DNA from: Xestospongia bergquistia
Taxonomy: Eukaryota > Porifera > Demospongiae > Haplosclerida > Petrosiidae
DNA length: 64,000 nucleotides
Direction: 5' to 3'
Assembly: GCA_963965975.1 (NCBI GenBank)
Contig: OZ014420.1
Location: forward strand, 6,040,001 to 6,104,000
Part shown: in pieces, positions 47,967 through 60,100 of the stretch
Position numbering within the stretch: the stretch's first letter is position 1
Layout: each line of letters starts with the position of its first letter
Notes under the pieces: model-generated
The model's input: the letters and a program-made list of their open reading frames with translations, nothing else
What the model was told of the DNA's origin: nothing
The model's database searches: none
Translations under genes and position numbers: made by a program

Positions 47967-50900
47967 ATGGCTAAAGTATGTTAGTTAGAAACAAAAACAG
48001 ATAATTTTTATAATAATTACATTATAATATATATATTATATAATTGTACAGCTAAATATTATTCTAGGATCTCTTGATGCTGGTCATTGATGTTGGTCCC
48101 ATGATGGACATAGCTCCACCCACTGGAGGTGATACGGCTCTTGAAGACTCATTGCGTATAGCCAATCAAATTGTTCTTCAAAAAGTAAGCTTTTATAAGT
48201 GGGTGTGGCTCATACATGCACATATTTCCATTCTCTCAAGTTATTTGCTGGCGCTAAAGATGAAGTGGGTGTGGTCTTATTTGGCACTCCCTCCACTGAT
48301 AATCAGTTAGCTGAAAATGGTGGTTATGATAATATAAGTACAGTATGGACCCTATCAACACCTAGTTTAGATTTACTGAAATACTTAACACAGATACAAC
48401 CTGGAAATATCTCAGCTGATTGTATCCATTCATTATCTACTTGTAATGTATACATGTTATGTTCTGACTAAATGGTTATGTCTACATGTACATACCATAA
48501 AGAGGGTATAGGTAGTTGTTATGTGTACATGTACATACCATAAAGAGGGTATAGGTAGTTGTTTAAAGTTACTCATTTAGTTGTTGTTGACTTAACTATT
48601 TCTGCTTAGTTATTGATGCTATTGTAGTTGCTATGGACATTCTAGTGAAGGCTAGTCAGTAAGTATGGATAGTCAATGGATGGATGGTTGAAGATGAATT
48701 AATGGATGAATGAACTGATAGACTGGCCGATCAATGGATTGATGAATGGGTTAATGGATGTATGGAATAATTAACTAACAGATGGATGGATGGGTATATA
48801 TGAGATGGTAATTTTTCATGATAGGTTTCTTTTTCTAGAGGGACTCGTAAAGTTGGTAATATGAAGATATATTTATTTACTAATGCTGGTTCTGATTATA
48901 ATGATAATCAATTAGATGAGATTGTCAGTGGCCTACGTGATACAAAGATAGAACTGATTGTTGTGTAAGGAATTATTACTCTACATAATTACATTAAATA
49001 ATTAATTAAATTAATTAATTAATTACATTAGACTCTAATATCAATGATTCTAGTCCTGTACTATTAATACTACTATGTTGTACATTATAAGGAATCATTT
49101 ATTTAAAATTACGTTGTTCTTTCGCTGGTATTCTCTATCTCCCTCCCATCTCACACAGAGGTCCCGATATTGAACTAGATGATGACAGTGATGTTGCTGG
49201 ACCAGCTCCACCTCCTCACAGACCACCACCAGGGGGAGGAGCTAATGGACACCCACCCTCTAAACAGAAAAAGACCCCTCAACAAATAGCTGGCGAACAA
49301 GTCTTAACAAGAATTCTTAAAGAAGTCGAAGGATTTTCATTTAGTTTCCCTGAAGCTCTTAACGTTGCTAATTTTATACATAAAACAGCAAAGAAACAAA
49401 CAACAAGATTTGCAGGGCATTTAGAAATTGGATCTAAACTTAAAATTCCCTGTAAAATTTTCACTAAGGTTAGCTCTCTACATGTACACGTGCATTAATT
49501 GGAACATGTACGTGTACCAATTTATAGATAATTCATCTATTGTTAGATTTGTAAATTACTTTAATTTAATATTAAATTTTATTTCTCTCTTTGTAAATCT
49601 CTCTCTGAACTAATAGTCATAACAATTTTGTATACATATTGTTTCTTTAGACTATGAATGAGCGACCAGCTACATGGAAGAAATTGTCGGCCATCAGTAA
49701 ATCTTCAGCTAATCCCGGTACAATGGGTGTCCGCATTGAACGCAGTTATCACTTACAAGATGAAGATGAGACTGAAGTAGAAGCTGAAGATGCTGTCAAA
49801 GGTCAGTGATATGTAGGAAGAGACATTGTTTTGTCTCTTATTATAAGATTGGTCCATTATTACATGTAATATCATGTACATGTTTGTCATTAGGGTATCG
49901 CTATGGTAAGAGTCTCATTCCTGTGTCGTCTGAGGATGAAGAAGCTATGAAACTGCAACCATCTAAATGTTTGTCATTGCTTGGTTTTACATCTAAAGAT
50001 AAAGTAATTTGATGTCATATGATGTCATTATAATGTCACATGACCCTATGTGTTTTTCAGGTGAAGCAACACCATTTTATTGGGTCATCTGTACAAGTAA
50101 TTGTTGCTAATCCTGACATGGAGGTATGTATTATCAATCTGTCTTATTTTGTAGAGTGTAGACCCCCCTCTCTCTTCCCCCTCCTCCCCACACACACATA
50201 TCATATAGCCTGCCATGGTATCTCTTTCAGCCATTATTCGTGCTCTTTATGAGATGGATATGGTAGCCATTGTGAGATACGTGTTTAGAAATAATGCTGC
50301 CCCACGTCTCTGTGCTTTAGTTCCTCACATCAAACCTGATCATGAGGTGGGTGTGGTCACTTGCAATTAATGGTCTTTAACTTGCATTAGTGTCTCTTTC
50401 TATATCAATTACCATACATGGAAGATCTGCGTCAATATCCTTTTCCGTCTCTCTCTGAAAACCCCAAACACCAGCCTTCAGGTAATTAGTATATCATGTG
50501 ATAGTCACATGTTGTGACTCTATTTGCACTAGAGGACCAACTCAAGGCGGTTGATGACCTAATAACAGCAATGACATTAGGGTATGTATATCAACGATAT
50601 GTACATTACAGGTATAGTTCTAAATAGTGATGAATCTGGTGAAGATTTTGAACCAAAAAAACTCAGTAATCCAGTATTTCAAAGAACTTTTCAAGTAAGC
50701 CTAACAATGAACACACAGTTATCATATATCATATTATGTAGTGTATTGAGCACAGAGCTATGAATCCAGATGAACCCTTGCCACAGATAAACCCAGTTCT
50801 AGAAAGGTTATAGATAGCAATCTTATGATGATGTCATTATTGCATCATTTTTGTATCAGGTGTCTTAAACCTAGTGATACCATGATGGCACAGTGTTCAT

Positions 50901-52394
50901 CCCAGTTACTAACAGTTAAGGTATTTATATTAATTAAGTCTCTGCCTACTACTGCTTCCCTATAGAACTTATTCACATTAACCAAAATTGAGAAAAAACC
51001 AGAGAGTGGTGCATCAGATGTTTGGCGCCAAACGTAAGTTGTTACATTTTATTCTGCCTACCTGTTGTTAATTTATGTAGGTCAGATGTCAACCTCGATG
51101 CTGAAGCTCCACCCTCAAAAAAAATGAAAGTTGAAGATGAAACTGACTTCAGTATTGCATCTCTAGCTAGAGGAGAAATTAAAGAGGCGTGTGACTGTCA
51201 TATGACATATCATGTGATTGTGACTGTTTTAGGTTGGAACTGTTGATCCAGTTGGTGATTACAAGAAATTGATAGATAAAAAAGATGTAGATAATTTTGA
51301 CGAAGGTAATTAAGATAGATTTGATTTTACTCTCTCTGACTCTCTCTCTCTCTCTCTCTTTCTCTCTAGTATCCACTCAACTCCAGCAAGTAGCTCTAAG
51401 ACTTGTTAAAGAATCATTTGGAGATGTTATGTACAGCAAAGCAATGGACTGTATCAAGACACTAAGAGAAGAAATGATCAGAGTAAGTTCTAATGGGGAA
51501 ACTCCTATCATTACTTCGTTTACGTATACTCTGACTCTAGCATTCTAAACCAAACTTGTTTAACGAGTACTTAAAACAAATTCGAGATGATCTTATTGGA
51601 ACTCGATACGCTCCATTTTGGGATTCTTTAGTGGAAGGTATACTGGATATTATGTTTATGTATATTTATTAATGTGGTTAATAATAGGGGGCGTGTCTTT
51701 AATAACTAGTACTGAATGTAGCAACAGTAACGTTAGTGATGAAGAAGCCAAACAAGTGAGTAATTTAATTGGTTGATGTCAGTTATGATTGTATTCTATA
51801 TTATCCCGGCCATATTGATGTTAGTTTGTAGCTGGACAGCCTGAACCAGTAACTCCAATGGAAGACAATAATGAGGAAGAGGACGCTGATGATTTGGTAA
51901 GTTTTAGTATACTCTATTTTCAGATATGCACCTGTGTAAGGATAGTCTATATTGTCCCATTAACATCTATTCAATTAAATGATCATTGTTTAATTTTTAT
52001 ACATAATTGGCAAGTTTTGCTAAAAGACAATTTTCTAACAAAACATGTAGAAAATGGACACTAATTAAATTCTTTACATTTTAGTAGAAAATAGTTTTTA
52101 ACAAAACTCAACAATTATGCATAAAAATTAAACAATGGTCATCAATTAAATATCTGGTAGGTTTTGACAACTTGAATAAATTGAAAACATAGTGTTACAT
52201 AATTCTAACTCTATTAATAATATCAAGTAGTCATTTTTCAATTCTAGAAATAACTAAATGTACTAATCTCTATTAAAAATGTATACTTATAGAACCATAT
52301 ATCATATCATTACATAGTAGTCTATTCCGGACAGTCATTCTAGTTTAACTATTATCTTTATTACCTCTTTATATAGCTTGCTATGATGGACTAG
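47967..52394 (+). CDS. XRCC5: Ku80 (XRCC5), DNA double-strand-break end-binding subunit (733 aa)
   Basis: Pairs with Ku70 to ring DNA ends for non-homologous end joining. Exons: 47967-47975, 48068-48184, 48241-48421, 48610-48658, 48839-48964, 49159-49468, 49651-49801, 49894-50003, 50061-50123, 50209-50346, 50391-50481, 50533-50581, 50628-50694, 50742-50806, 50860-50920, 50966-51033, 51081-51186, 51233-51305, 51370-51482, 51541-51637, 51688-51755, 51825-51896, 52377-52394. They give 734 codons in an unbroken frame; human Ku80 is 732 aa. Seen: vWA-like start (LMLVIDVGP), core/beta-barrel (GYRYGKSLIPVS, MDMVAIVRYV, YMEDLRQYPFP), CTD (FSIASLARGEI, KAMDCIKTLREE, FWDSL) and a C-terminus ADDLLAMMD resembling the DNA-PKcs-contacting tail. 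Exon 1 is only 9 nt (MAK). The intron after 51186 appears to be GC-AG. Divergent from VPS11. Confidence 0.95.
48482..48562. repeat. Direct 40-bp duplication in a Ku80 intron
   Basis: The phrase tacatgtacataccataaag followed by agggtataggtagttgtt occurs twice in a row. Confidence 0.9.
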
Positions 52395-53151
52395 AATAAT
52401 CAAGACTGTTATATTATTGAGTTAATTAAATAACAACATTAAAAGTAGAGTCCATGAAAACCATTTACTCTATTATCAATCTATTTTAAGTCTAGGAGGT
52501 GTGGTCACACATTTGTATGGCATAAGTCACACCCTCTTAAATACTGGTCAATTTTTTGTATATTATTAGTTTATTACCACAAATTTGATTCAATTATATA
52601 ATAAAAGTATGTACAGAAACTTTATTGTATAAATAGTACTATGTTAGTACTGGGACCAATCTGGTTCACAGCTTGGAGACACAGGCTACTCTGTTATGCG
52701 ATAAACTATTTAAAGTTTACACTACAGAATAAAATGGGCAATTTGTTCAAGAGAACAAATAAAAAAAACATACTGAGTCCTATATCACTCTTTAATAACC
52801 TAGAACAATGTACACTTACTATTTATAGTAACAATGATGTACATACCAAGCACATCATTGTTAGTAACAATGATGTACATATACAATGTTCAATTCTTTG
52901 TATATGTCGGTAATAGCTAAAACTACAGACGTCCAGTGGGACAGTCCAAGATTAACATATTTTACTACTGATCCTAACCCCCTAATCCTAAACATAAAGT
53001 GTTAAAATATGTGGCCTGAGGTTGGACTGTCTCATTGGACTTGTGGATAAAACAGAATACAATTTATTTCCAAAAATTTAACATTTTCAAAATAAAGTAA
53101 ACAGCAAATGTTCTTTAAAATTATTACACTTGTAATTATTGCTCCAAAAAT
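52395..53151. other. Convergent 3' flanks of Ku80 and gene F
   Basis: AT-rich with no gene. Short repeats of aacaatgatgtacata occur at 52830-52880. Likely holds polyadenylation signals of both convergent genes (AATAAA-type text near 52600 and, on the minus strand, near 53060). Confidence 0.45.
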
Positions 53152-56100
53152 TTAGGTGAATTCAAGGTAAACATTAGAGTCATGATAGACAATTTTGTCT
53201 CGAAAAACATCACTGTTACGATCATCATTGTTCAGTGGACCTTCATCCTCTAATTCAATTCGTTCGTTTGCTGTAGTATTAAGATCAGTGCGGTCCCAAA
53301 GATAAGACTTAATTTTGTTGATGACACTAGGATATTTACTAGTACCAACTTTCTTGAGGTTTTGGTAGACACGTCGATGTAGACATTGACTTACTCTCAT
53401 CCATATATGGAACACAATGATTACAAGAAATGTAATGAAGGCAAGACTTGTTGAAATAATAGTTCCCAATTCACTGAGATCATTTAGCGACATAAGGCAC
53501 ATAAAAGCTAGGTTCAAAAGGAACCATGACTCTATAATATCCAAGTATTTTTGTTGGTATATTCCAGCTTCTTTGGGTAAGTTCCAAGTTATTAGCATAA
53601 TCATTACAATTGTACCCAGTATGATTGATGTATTAATTTTTGATGAAAAGAATGGTATCAATACAACTAGAACAAGACGAATACTCAACAAGACACCACT
53701 CCAGAATGCATAATCCTCTCTAAATGGTGCACAGTTAGCGTCATAGTAAAATTTAAATGTGAAGTACCATCGATGTCCGTGATTGAGCTTTTTCTCGAGT
53801 ACTGGCAAGAAAATATGAAGTATAGTGTACGGCAGAGCAATAAAAAGAAAAACAAACAGTGAAAATGCAAACAATATGGTATGTTTAATGTCCCAATACT
53901 CAACAGATCCATCTACTAACCACACATGTGATTGAACTATATTGTCACATTTTATTGTAGCCATTTGCATTGCTGACATCACAGTTCTTAGTATTTTATT
54001 GTAAGACAGAACAAATAGAGTGACCAGTACTTTAATGATATCAGTACCGACTAGTCTTGCAAATTTTCCACTTCTTTTAGCTGCAATAATAATGATCACA
54101 AGTAATATAAAAACATAGAATGGAAATACAAACTGTAGCCAAGTTTTAGCATAAGCATTTAGACCATTGTAGAAACAGGTCTTTATACCAAGGTCTAGAT
54201 TAATCCAGGCAATAAACTGACTCAGATGTGGAATAGAACTTGGTCCATTTGGAAAGAATGCTTGTTCATTGATTTTAACAACATTAGCATAAAATATCAG
54301 TCCATTGACAGTGCCTACAGATACTGTTAAGTTTAAAATAAGAAGGAAGACAGCTAAAACTATGCCAGCTGTTGCAAAAGCAACCAGTAAAGCCAGGTAC
54401 TCGTTACTGCATTGCCTGCATTGATTGGAACCCAATATAAGACTGAGTCCTTTAGCACATTGTCCACAGAGTGTACCAGTTCTATTGTGAGCACATTGAG
54501 GATTAGGTCTAGTTATGTTAAAGGAGATGGAAAAATGATTACAATAATCAAAGGGGCAATCCTCGTAAATGATGGTACAATTTTCTGTTGTGTCATATTT
54601 GATCCAATTATTCCCAATACGTTTAATAGTCTGTGTTATTGGGTTACATGTGATAGGATCACGAAATGAAGCCAAATATTCATTACAATCACATATACCA
54701 CTGGAGATGGTAAAACCAGGTGGACAGGGTAGTAGATTCACATGAACAGTTAATGGTATATTTTGTGAAGGGGTGAGTGAGTTATCAATGGTTAAGGAAA
54801 TCTTAATGCCTTCAGAAATGTTCTGAATTTCATTAATAACAAATCGCCTGATCTTAGTCTTCCAATTAGTACAATTACTCTCTAATTGATGGTCATTGTA
54901 AGTTATGTTGCTTTTTAGCTTACCAGGAGTAAGTCCATTCTCCAGACCCACTGCAGCAATGTTAGCACTGATTGGTACATTAATACCAGGAATGACATCA
55001 ATTGTTCTGATCAACTCAGTACAATTTGGTCTACCATTGCCATCACAGAAACATGCTCTTACAGGAGATGAGGAAATTCTCTTTAATTTGTTTGTGTTGT
55101 CATCATTAACAATCAATTGATTGAATACACAACTTGAATTGCAATTTTGAAAGAAATAACTATTAAACAGTTTACATTCAAATAACGTCCCGGTTGAACT
55201 GTACAGAATGTCTCCAGTCACAGTAGCAGTATTGTTAATAGAATAAATATGAGTTGTAATGTCGTTGTTATCTATCTGGAAAAAACACAATGGCTCTGTC
55301 ATCAAATGACCAAAGGCAATATCAACAAATAGCCCTCCGCCAAACTCTGCCACATTGTCAGACAATACAAGATTAGTTGGTGGCTTAAAGATGATTTCAG
55401 AGGTGCTACCTTGTATATAGATCCCACCTCCTTTTACTGCTGTATTGTTACTGACGGTTGTGTTACTGGTTCCTGTAATACTCACCACACTATTGTGGAT
55501 ATGTAATCCGGACATCATGTTGTTGTCACTGATAGAAACATTGTTGAAGGTTACATTTTCACCAGAGAAAATTAGAACTGCACTATAAACAAAATCTTGA
55601 TCATGTGTTAAATTAGTATTTGCTTTGATAATGATATCCTTCAAACTGAAATGCACATCTCCTTCTAATTGTAATGACCTGTATTGTTGCAAGATTAGAC
55701 CAGTACCAACATCCCCAGTATTGTTTTTAAAGACATTGTTTTCCATTTTGATGTCCTTAAAAGCACATCCATCTGATTGGATATATCCAGTTGAAGTTAT
55801 ATATGCACCAGCTCCATAAGAAGCTACATTATGTGAGAACTCACTGTTAGTAATAGCCAGAGGGGTCCTACTCAGTTTTTTGATGGTATTGTTCGTACAA
55901 AGAACATTTATTACTATCCAATGGTCATATAAAAATCCTGCACCCTCGCTGCCATTAGCGTGTGTACTAGTTAAATTGTTTATAGTCAGCGAATGGTAGA
56001 GAGCAGTGTTAGCGACATCAAAGACAAAGTTTGCACCATAGGATGCCGTATTACCAATAGTGGTAACAGAGTCAATGGTTACATCGATACCAAAGCTTGC

Positions 56101-56904
56101 ACTTTGGAACATTCCAATACCAAGTCCTGCATTGGTATAGAAATCCACTTTATTTACTCCATAGTTAAAACTACTGTGAGAGATATTGAGGTAATAATAA
56201 GTCTCATTAACTGGTAAGCAATCACGTGGATCAATATAAAGAAAGTATGCATTGCCTCCAAAACATGTTTTAATTTTAGATGTATCTGTAGAACTACATC
56301 TTGGATTAGTATAGGTGGCAATATTATTGTAGTTGAAAGAGGAATAAGACAACTGGACATCAAATGTGTTTACTGCTGCTAAACCATATCCTGTACCATT
56401 TTGTACAGATATATCATATATGGTTAAATTAGTTACAGCAATGAATAAAAATGTATGACTTGTGTAGCCAAACAACAAGACACTAAATTTAGTCATTGCA
56501 AAGTCCTCAAGCATTTCAAGTAGTATTCCTGGTACCTTACCACCACAACTATAAAAATGAAGCTTACTAATAGTGATGTCATTAGACATAAAGAATGCTA
56601 GGCCACCTCCTACTGACTCTAGACAGGTAATAGATACAAATGACTCATCTTGTGCTGTCAAAGTGAGGTTACTAACATCACTGATCATCAACAACTCATC
56701 TTGTTCCAAAGTATGAGTTCCCTCTAAGAAGTAGAAGATTGTGTTATTGACAAAGTAGAGCTCAGAATTGTCAGTATAGAAAGAGAGATTGTGACATGGT
56801 AAGCCAGTAGGACAATCTTGAGGATTACTAGGAGAGAAAACATAATACTCATCACCACCAGTCAATGATAAGAGATAAAATAAAGCTACCAATAACTGCC
56901 ACAT
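53152..56904 (-). CDS. Gene F: secreted-start beta-helix-like multi-pass membrane protein (1250 aa)
   Basis: Intronless. I choose ATG 56904 because it gives a signal peptide (MWQLLVALFYLLSLTGG) that aligns with paralogue G; upstream in-frame ATGs (56949 and beyond) would bury it. Residues about 20-680 are Asn/Ser/Thr-rich with repeated short strands (LTITNSEF, NNTVSNNTAV, GGGIYIQG) typical of a right-handed parallel beta-helix, with many N-glycosylation sequons. A Cys-rich part follows (CFCDGNGRPNC, CPPGFTIS, TGTLCGQCAKGLSLI). Then come about eight hydrophobic spans from LLVAFATAGIVLAVFLLIL to ISTSLAFITFLVIIVFHIW and a short acidic tail. I recognise the architecture as a family expanded in sponges and cnidarians, but I know no function. 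Inferred: cell-surface receptor or transporter-like protein. Confidence 0.85.
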   Translation of the reverse strand: MWQLLVALFYLLSLTGGDEYYVFSPSNPQDCPTGLPCHNLSFYTDNSELYFVNNTIFYFLEGTHTLEQDELLMISDVSNLTLTAQDESFVSITCLESVGGGLAFFMSNDITISKLHFYSCGGKVPGILLEMLEDFAMTKFSVLLFGYTSHTFLFIAVTNLTIYDISVQNGTGYGLAAVNTFDVQLSYSSFNYNNIATYTNPRCSSTDTSKIKTCFGGNAYFLYIDPRDCLPVNETYYYLNISHSSFNYGVNKVDFYTNAGLGIGMFQSASFGIDVTIDSVTTIGNTASYGANFVFDVANTALYHSLTINNLTSTHANGSEGAGFLYDHWIVINVLCTNNTIKKLSRTPLAITNSEFSHNVASYGAGAYITSTGYIQSDGCAFKDIKMENNVFKNNTGDVGTGLILQQYRSLQLEGDVHFSLKDIIIKANTNLTHDQDFVYSAVLIFSGENVTFNNVSISDNNMMSGLHIHNSVVSITGTSNTTVSNNTAVKGGGIYIQGSTSEIIFKPPTNLVLSDNVAEFGGGLFVDIAFGHLMTEPLCFFQIDNNDITTHIYSINNTATVTGDILYSSTGTLFECKLFNSYFFQNCNSSCVFNQLIVNDDNTNKLKRISSSPVRACFCDGNGRPNCTELIRTIDVIPGINVPISANIAAVGLENGLTPGKLKSNITYNDHQLESNCTNWKTKIRRFVINEIQNISEGIKISLTIDNSLTPSQNIPLTVHVNLLPCPPGFTISSGICDCNEYLASFRDPITCNPITQTIKRIGNNWIKYDTTENCTIIYEDCPFDYCNHFSISFNITRPNPQCAHNRTGTLCGQCAKGLSLILGSNQCRQCSNEYLALLVAFATAGIVLAVFLLILNLTVSVGTVNGLIFYANVVKINEQAFFPNGPSSIPHLSQFIAWINLDLGIKTCFYNGLNAYAKTWLQFVFPFYVFILLVIIIIAAKRSGKFARLVGTDIIKVLVTLFVLSYNKILRTVMSAMQMATIKCDNIVQSHVWLVDGSVEYWDIKHTILFAFSLFVFLFIALPYTILHIFLPVLEKKLNHGHRWYFTFKFYYDANCAPFREDYAFWSGVLLSIRLVLVVLIPFFSSKINTSIILGTIVMIMLITWNLPKEAGIYQQKYLDIIESWFLLNLAFMCLMSLNDLSELGTIISTSLAFITFLVIIVFHIWMRVSQCLHRRVYQNLKKVGTSKYPSVINKIKSYLWDRTDLNTTANERIELEDEGPLNNDDRNSDVFRDKIVYHDSNVYLEFT

Positions 56905-57196
56905 TATTACAGATCTCTTGGTAATCTGTTTAACTGAACATGCTTGCATTATAAGCAAGTGATTCTATAGCAGTACCTGCTACTACTGTACTACTACTAT
57001 AAATGGTATTTAAGTGTAGTAGCTTATCATATGACAGTAGTGATAATAAGTGAGTAATGTGTACACAGCACGCTCTCTACATGGATGTAACATCTAAGCT
57101 TTTAGAGGTGTTATGGCTGGACCATTGGTCAACTTTACTCTTGACTCACTGGTGATAATCCATATCACATGACTTTATTGCTAGAGATCTGCGATA
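56905..57196. promoter_or_regulatory. Shared promoter region of divergent paralogues F and G
   Basis: Only 292 bp separate the two ATGs. Contains a small cluster of act/tac repeats (tagcagtacctgctactact) near 56970-57000. No clear TATA box could be assigned. Confidence 0.5.
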
Positions 57197-60100
57197 ATGT
57201 GGCAGCTACTGGCAGCTCTTTTCTATCTTTTATCACTGACTGCTGGTGATGTATATTATGTGTACTCTCCTAATAATCATCACAATTGCCCTATTGACTA
57301 CCCATGTTACAATCTCTCCTATTATGTTAACAATTCAGAGTTGTATTTCACTGATAATACCATCTTCTACTTCCAAGAGGGAATTCATACTTTGGAACAA
57401 GATGAGTTAGTGATGATCAGTGATGTTAATAACCTCACCCTAACAGCACAAGACGAGTCCTTTGTATCTATTACTTGTTTAGAGTCAGTGGGTGGTCTAG
57501 CATTCTTTATGTGCAATGACATCACTATTAATATGCTCCATATACATAATTGTGGTGGTATTGTGTCAAATGAACAATTTGATGATCTCAAGCAATTTTC
57601 ACAAACTGGAATAAGTGGCTATTTTTTTGGACACACAAGACATACTTTTTTATTTTTTAGAGTAACTGATTTAACCATATATGGCATATCTGTACAAAAT
57701 GGTACAGGATATGGTCTAGCAGCAATTAACACTTTTGATGTCGAGTTGTCTTACTCTACTTTTAGTTACAGCAATATTGCCACTTATAGTGATCCAACCT
57801 GTAACATAACAAATGGTAATGAAAATTTATCTTGCTATGGAGGCAATGTATATTTTCTCTATGTTGATCCAAGTGACTGCTCACCAGATAATGAGACCTA
57901 CTACTATCTCAATATATCTCATAGTACTTTCAATTATGGCATAAATATAGTGAGTAATTTTCTCAATGCTGGACTCGGTATTGGGATGTTCCAAAGTGCA
58001 AGTTATGGTGTTGATGTCACTATCGAGTCTGTTACAACTATTGGTAACACGGCATACAGTGGAGCCAATTTTGCGTTTACTGTTGTCAACACTGCTTCTT
58101 ACCACACACTGACTATAAATAATATGGTCAGTATGTATGGAAATGCAATATATCCATTTCCTGAGAAAATAAATACATTGGGTAGAAATGTAGACGGAGG
58201 TGGCTTTCTCTTTTTAGGTTCAATAATTCTCACAGTTTACTGTGAAAACACCATCGTAAAACAAAGCAACAATTCTTTGACCCTCACTAACAGTGTGTTC
58301 ATGCATAATACAGCTCGTGAAGGTGGTGGTGCTTGGATAAGTCCATGGCCTGGTATAGCCTCATTAAATCGTCATCGTTACATGAGACTAGAGAATTGCA
58401 TCTTCTTCAATAACAGTGGAGAAGTTGGCTCTGCACTTTATTTATGGCAATTTACAGCATTAAAGCCAGAAACCCATTTTGATATTTTGTTGAAGAATGT
58501 TAGCATAAAAAATAACTATTTCGTAAATCTAACATCAACTAGTGATGACACATCAAGTGCAGTTCTTATTTTGTTTGTTACTAACATCACATTCAATAAT
58601 GTAACAATTAGTGATCACAATATTACAGGGCTGCATATCTACAATACTTTAATAACAATTGCGGATAGTAACACAACAATTAACAAGAACAAAGGAGTGA
58701 AAGGAGGTGGAATCTATATGAGAGGCAACTCTGAATTCATTTTCAAGCCCCCAGCAAATCTTATGTTGTCCAATAACAATGCAGATTTTGGCGGAGGGTT
58801 GTTCGTTCAACAGGAAACTCTAGAAGATGATCGACCACTGTGTTTCTTTCAGATAGAGGACGAATCATCTATAAGTACTGGTATATCACCTAACACTCAC
58901 ATTTATTCTATTAACAACATTGCTAATATAGCAGGAGATTTTCTCTATGGTTCAACAGGTGCTTTACTTGATTGTAAACTGACAACGCTGTTCTCATATT
59001 ACACTAACACCACTAAAGCATTTGAGGAATTGGTCATTTATGACAACTATGACAGCCTTTCGACCATTTCCTCTAATCCAGTTAAAGTGTGCTTCTGTAA
59101 TAATGATGGTCACCCAAACTGTACTGAATTAACCAGAAAAATTAATGTCTTGCCCGGTGCCTACTTTGATATTAACATAACCGCTGTAGGACTCAAAGAA
59201 GGCATCACGTATGGTATTGTAAATGATCGTTATGTTACTAACAACAATAGAGAAGTGAATGGTGTCACCAGATTACAAAGAGGATGTACGCTGACCAGAT
59301 ACAAATTGAATAAGTTAGGAGGGATCACTATCATATATCTAACTGTTGTTGATTCCACAGTACCAACTGATAACATTCCCCTAGCTGTAAATTTAACAAT
59401 GCTCCCTTGTCCCAATGGCTTCAAGTACTCTCCAGAGATTGGGTATTGTACTTGTAATGACAATTTGATTGATGACACTATTACTTGTAATACTACTACA
59501 TGGAATATAAGTCGAACAGGTAATGATTGGATCACATACGATAATGATGAAAACTGTACTATTGTTTCTGATTGTCCATTTGATTACTGTGACACTTCTC
59601 TTGTCACCTTTAATATTACTTTCCCCGATCCTCAATGTGCTCACAACAGAGCCGGAACACTCTGCGGACAGTGTGCAAAAGGACTCAGTCTCATACTGGG
59701 TTCCAATTCTTGTGAGCAATGCAGTAACAAATATCTGTCTTTACTGATTGTTTTTGCTTTGGCTGGTATATTACTGGTTATTTTTATATTTGCTTTAAAT
59801 TTAACTGTGACTATGGGTACCATCAATGGACTTATTTTCTATGCTAATATCATTAAAATCAACGAGCCAGAATTTTTCCCCAATGGTTCTATTCCTGTGC
59901 TGAGTCAGTTTATCTCCTGGCTTAATTTAGACTTGGGTGTTGAGATTTGCTTCTTTGATGGCTTAACTGCTTATGGTAAAACATGGCTGCAGTTTTTATT
60001 TCCACTTTACATTGGCACAATAGTTGTTGTAATTATTATACTCTGTCAGTATTCAAAGCGATTGTCTAAGTTAGCTGGAAACAACGCAGTGCCTGTGCTG

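Noticed and set aside
52641..52913. 90-residue plus-strand frame after Ku80
   Set aside because: Low-complexity second half driven by short repeats and no recognisable motif; the Ku80 reading frame already ends at 52394.
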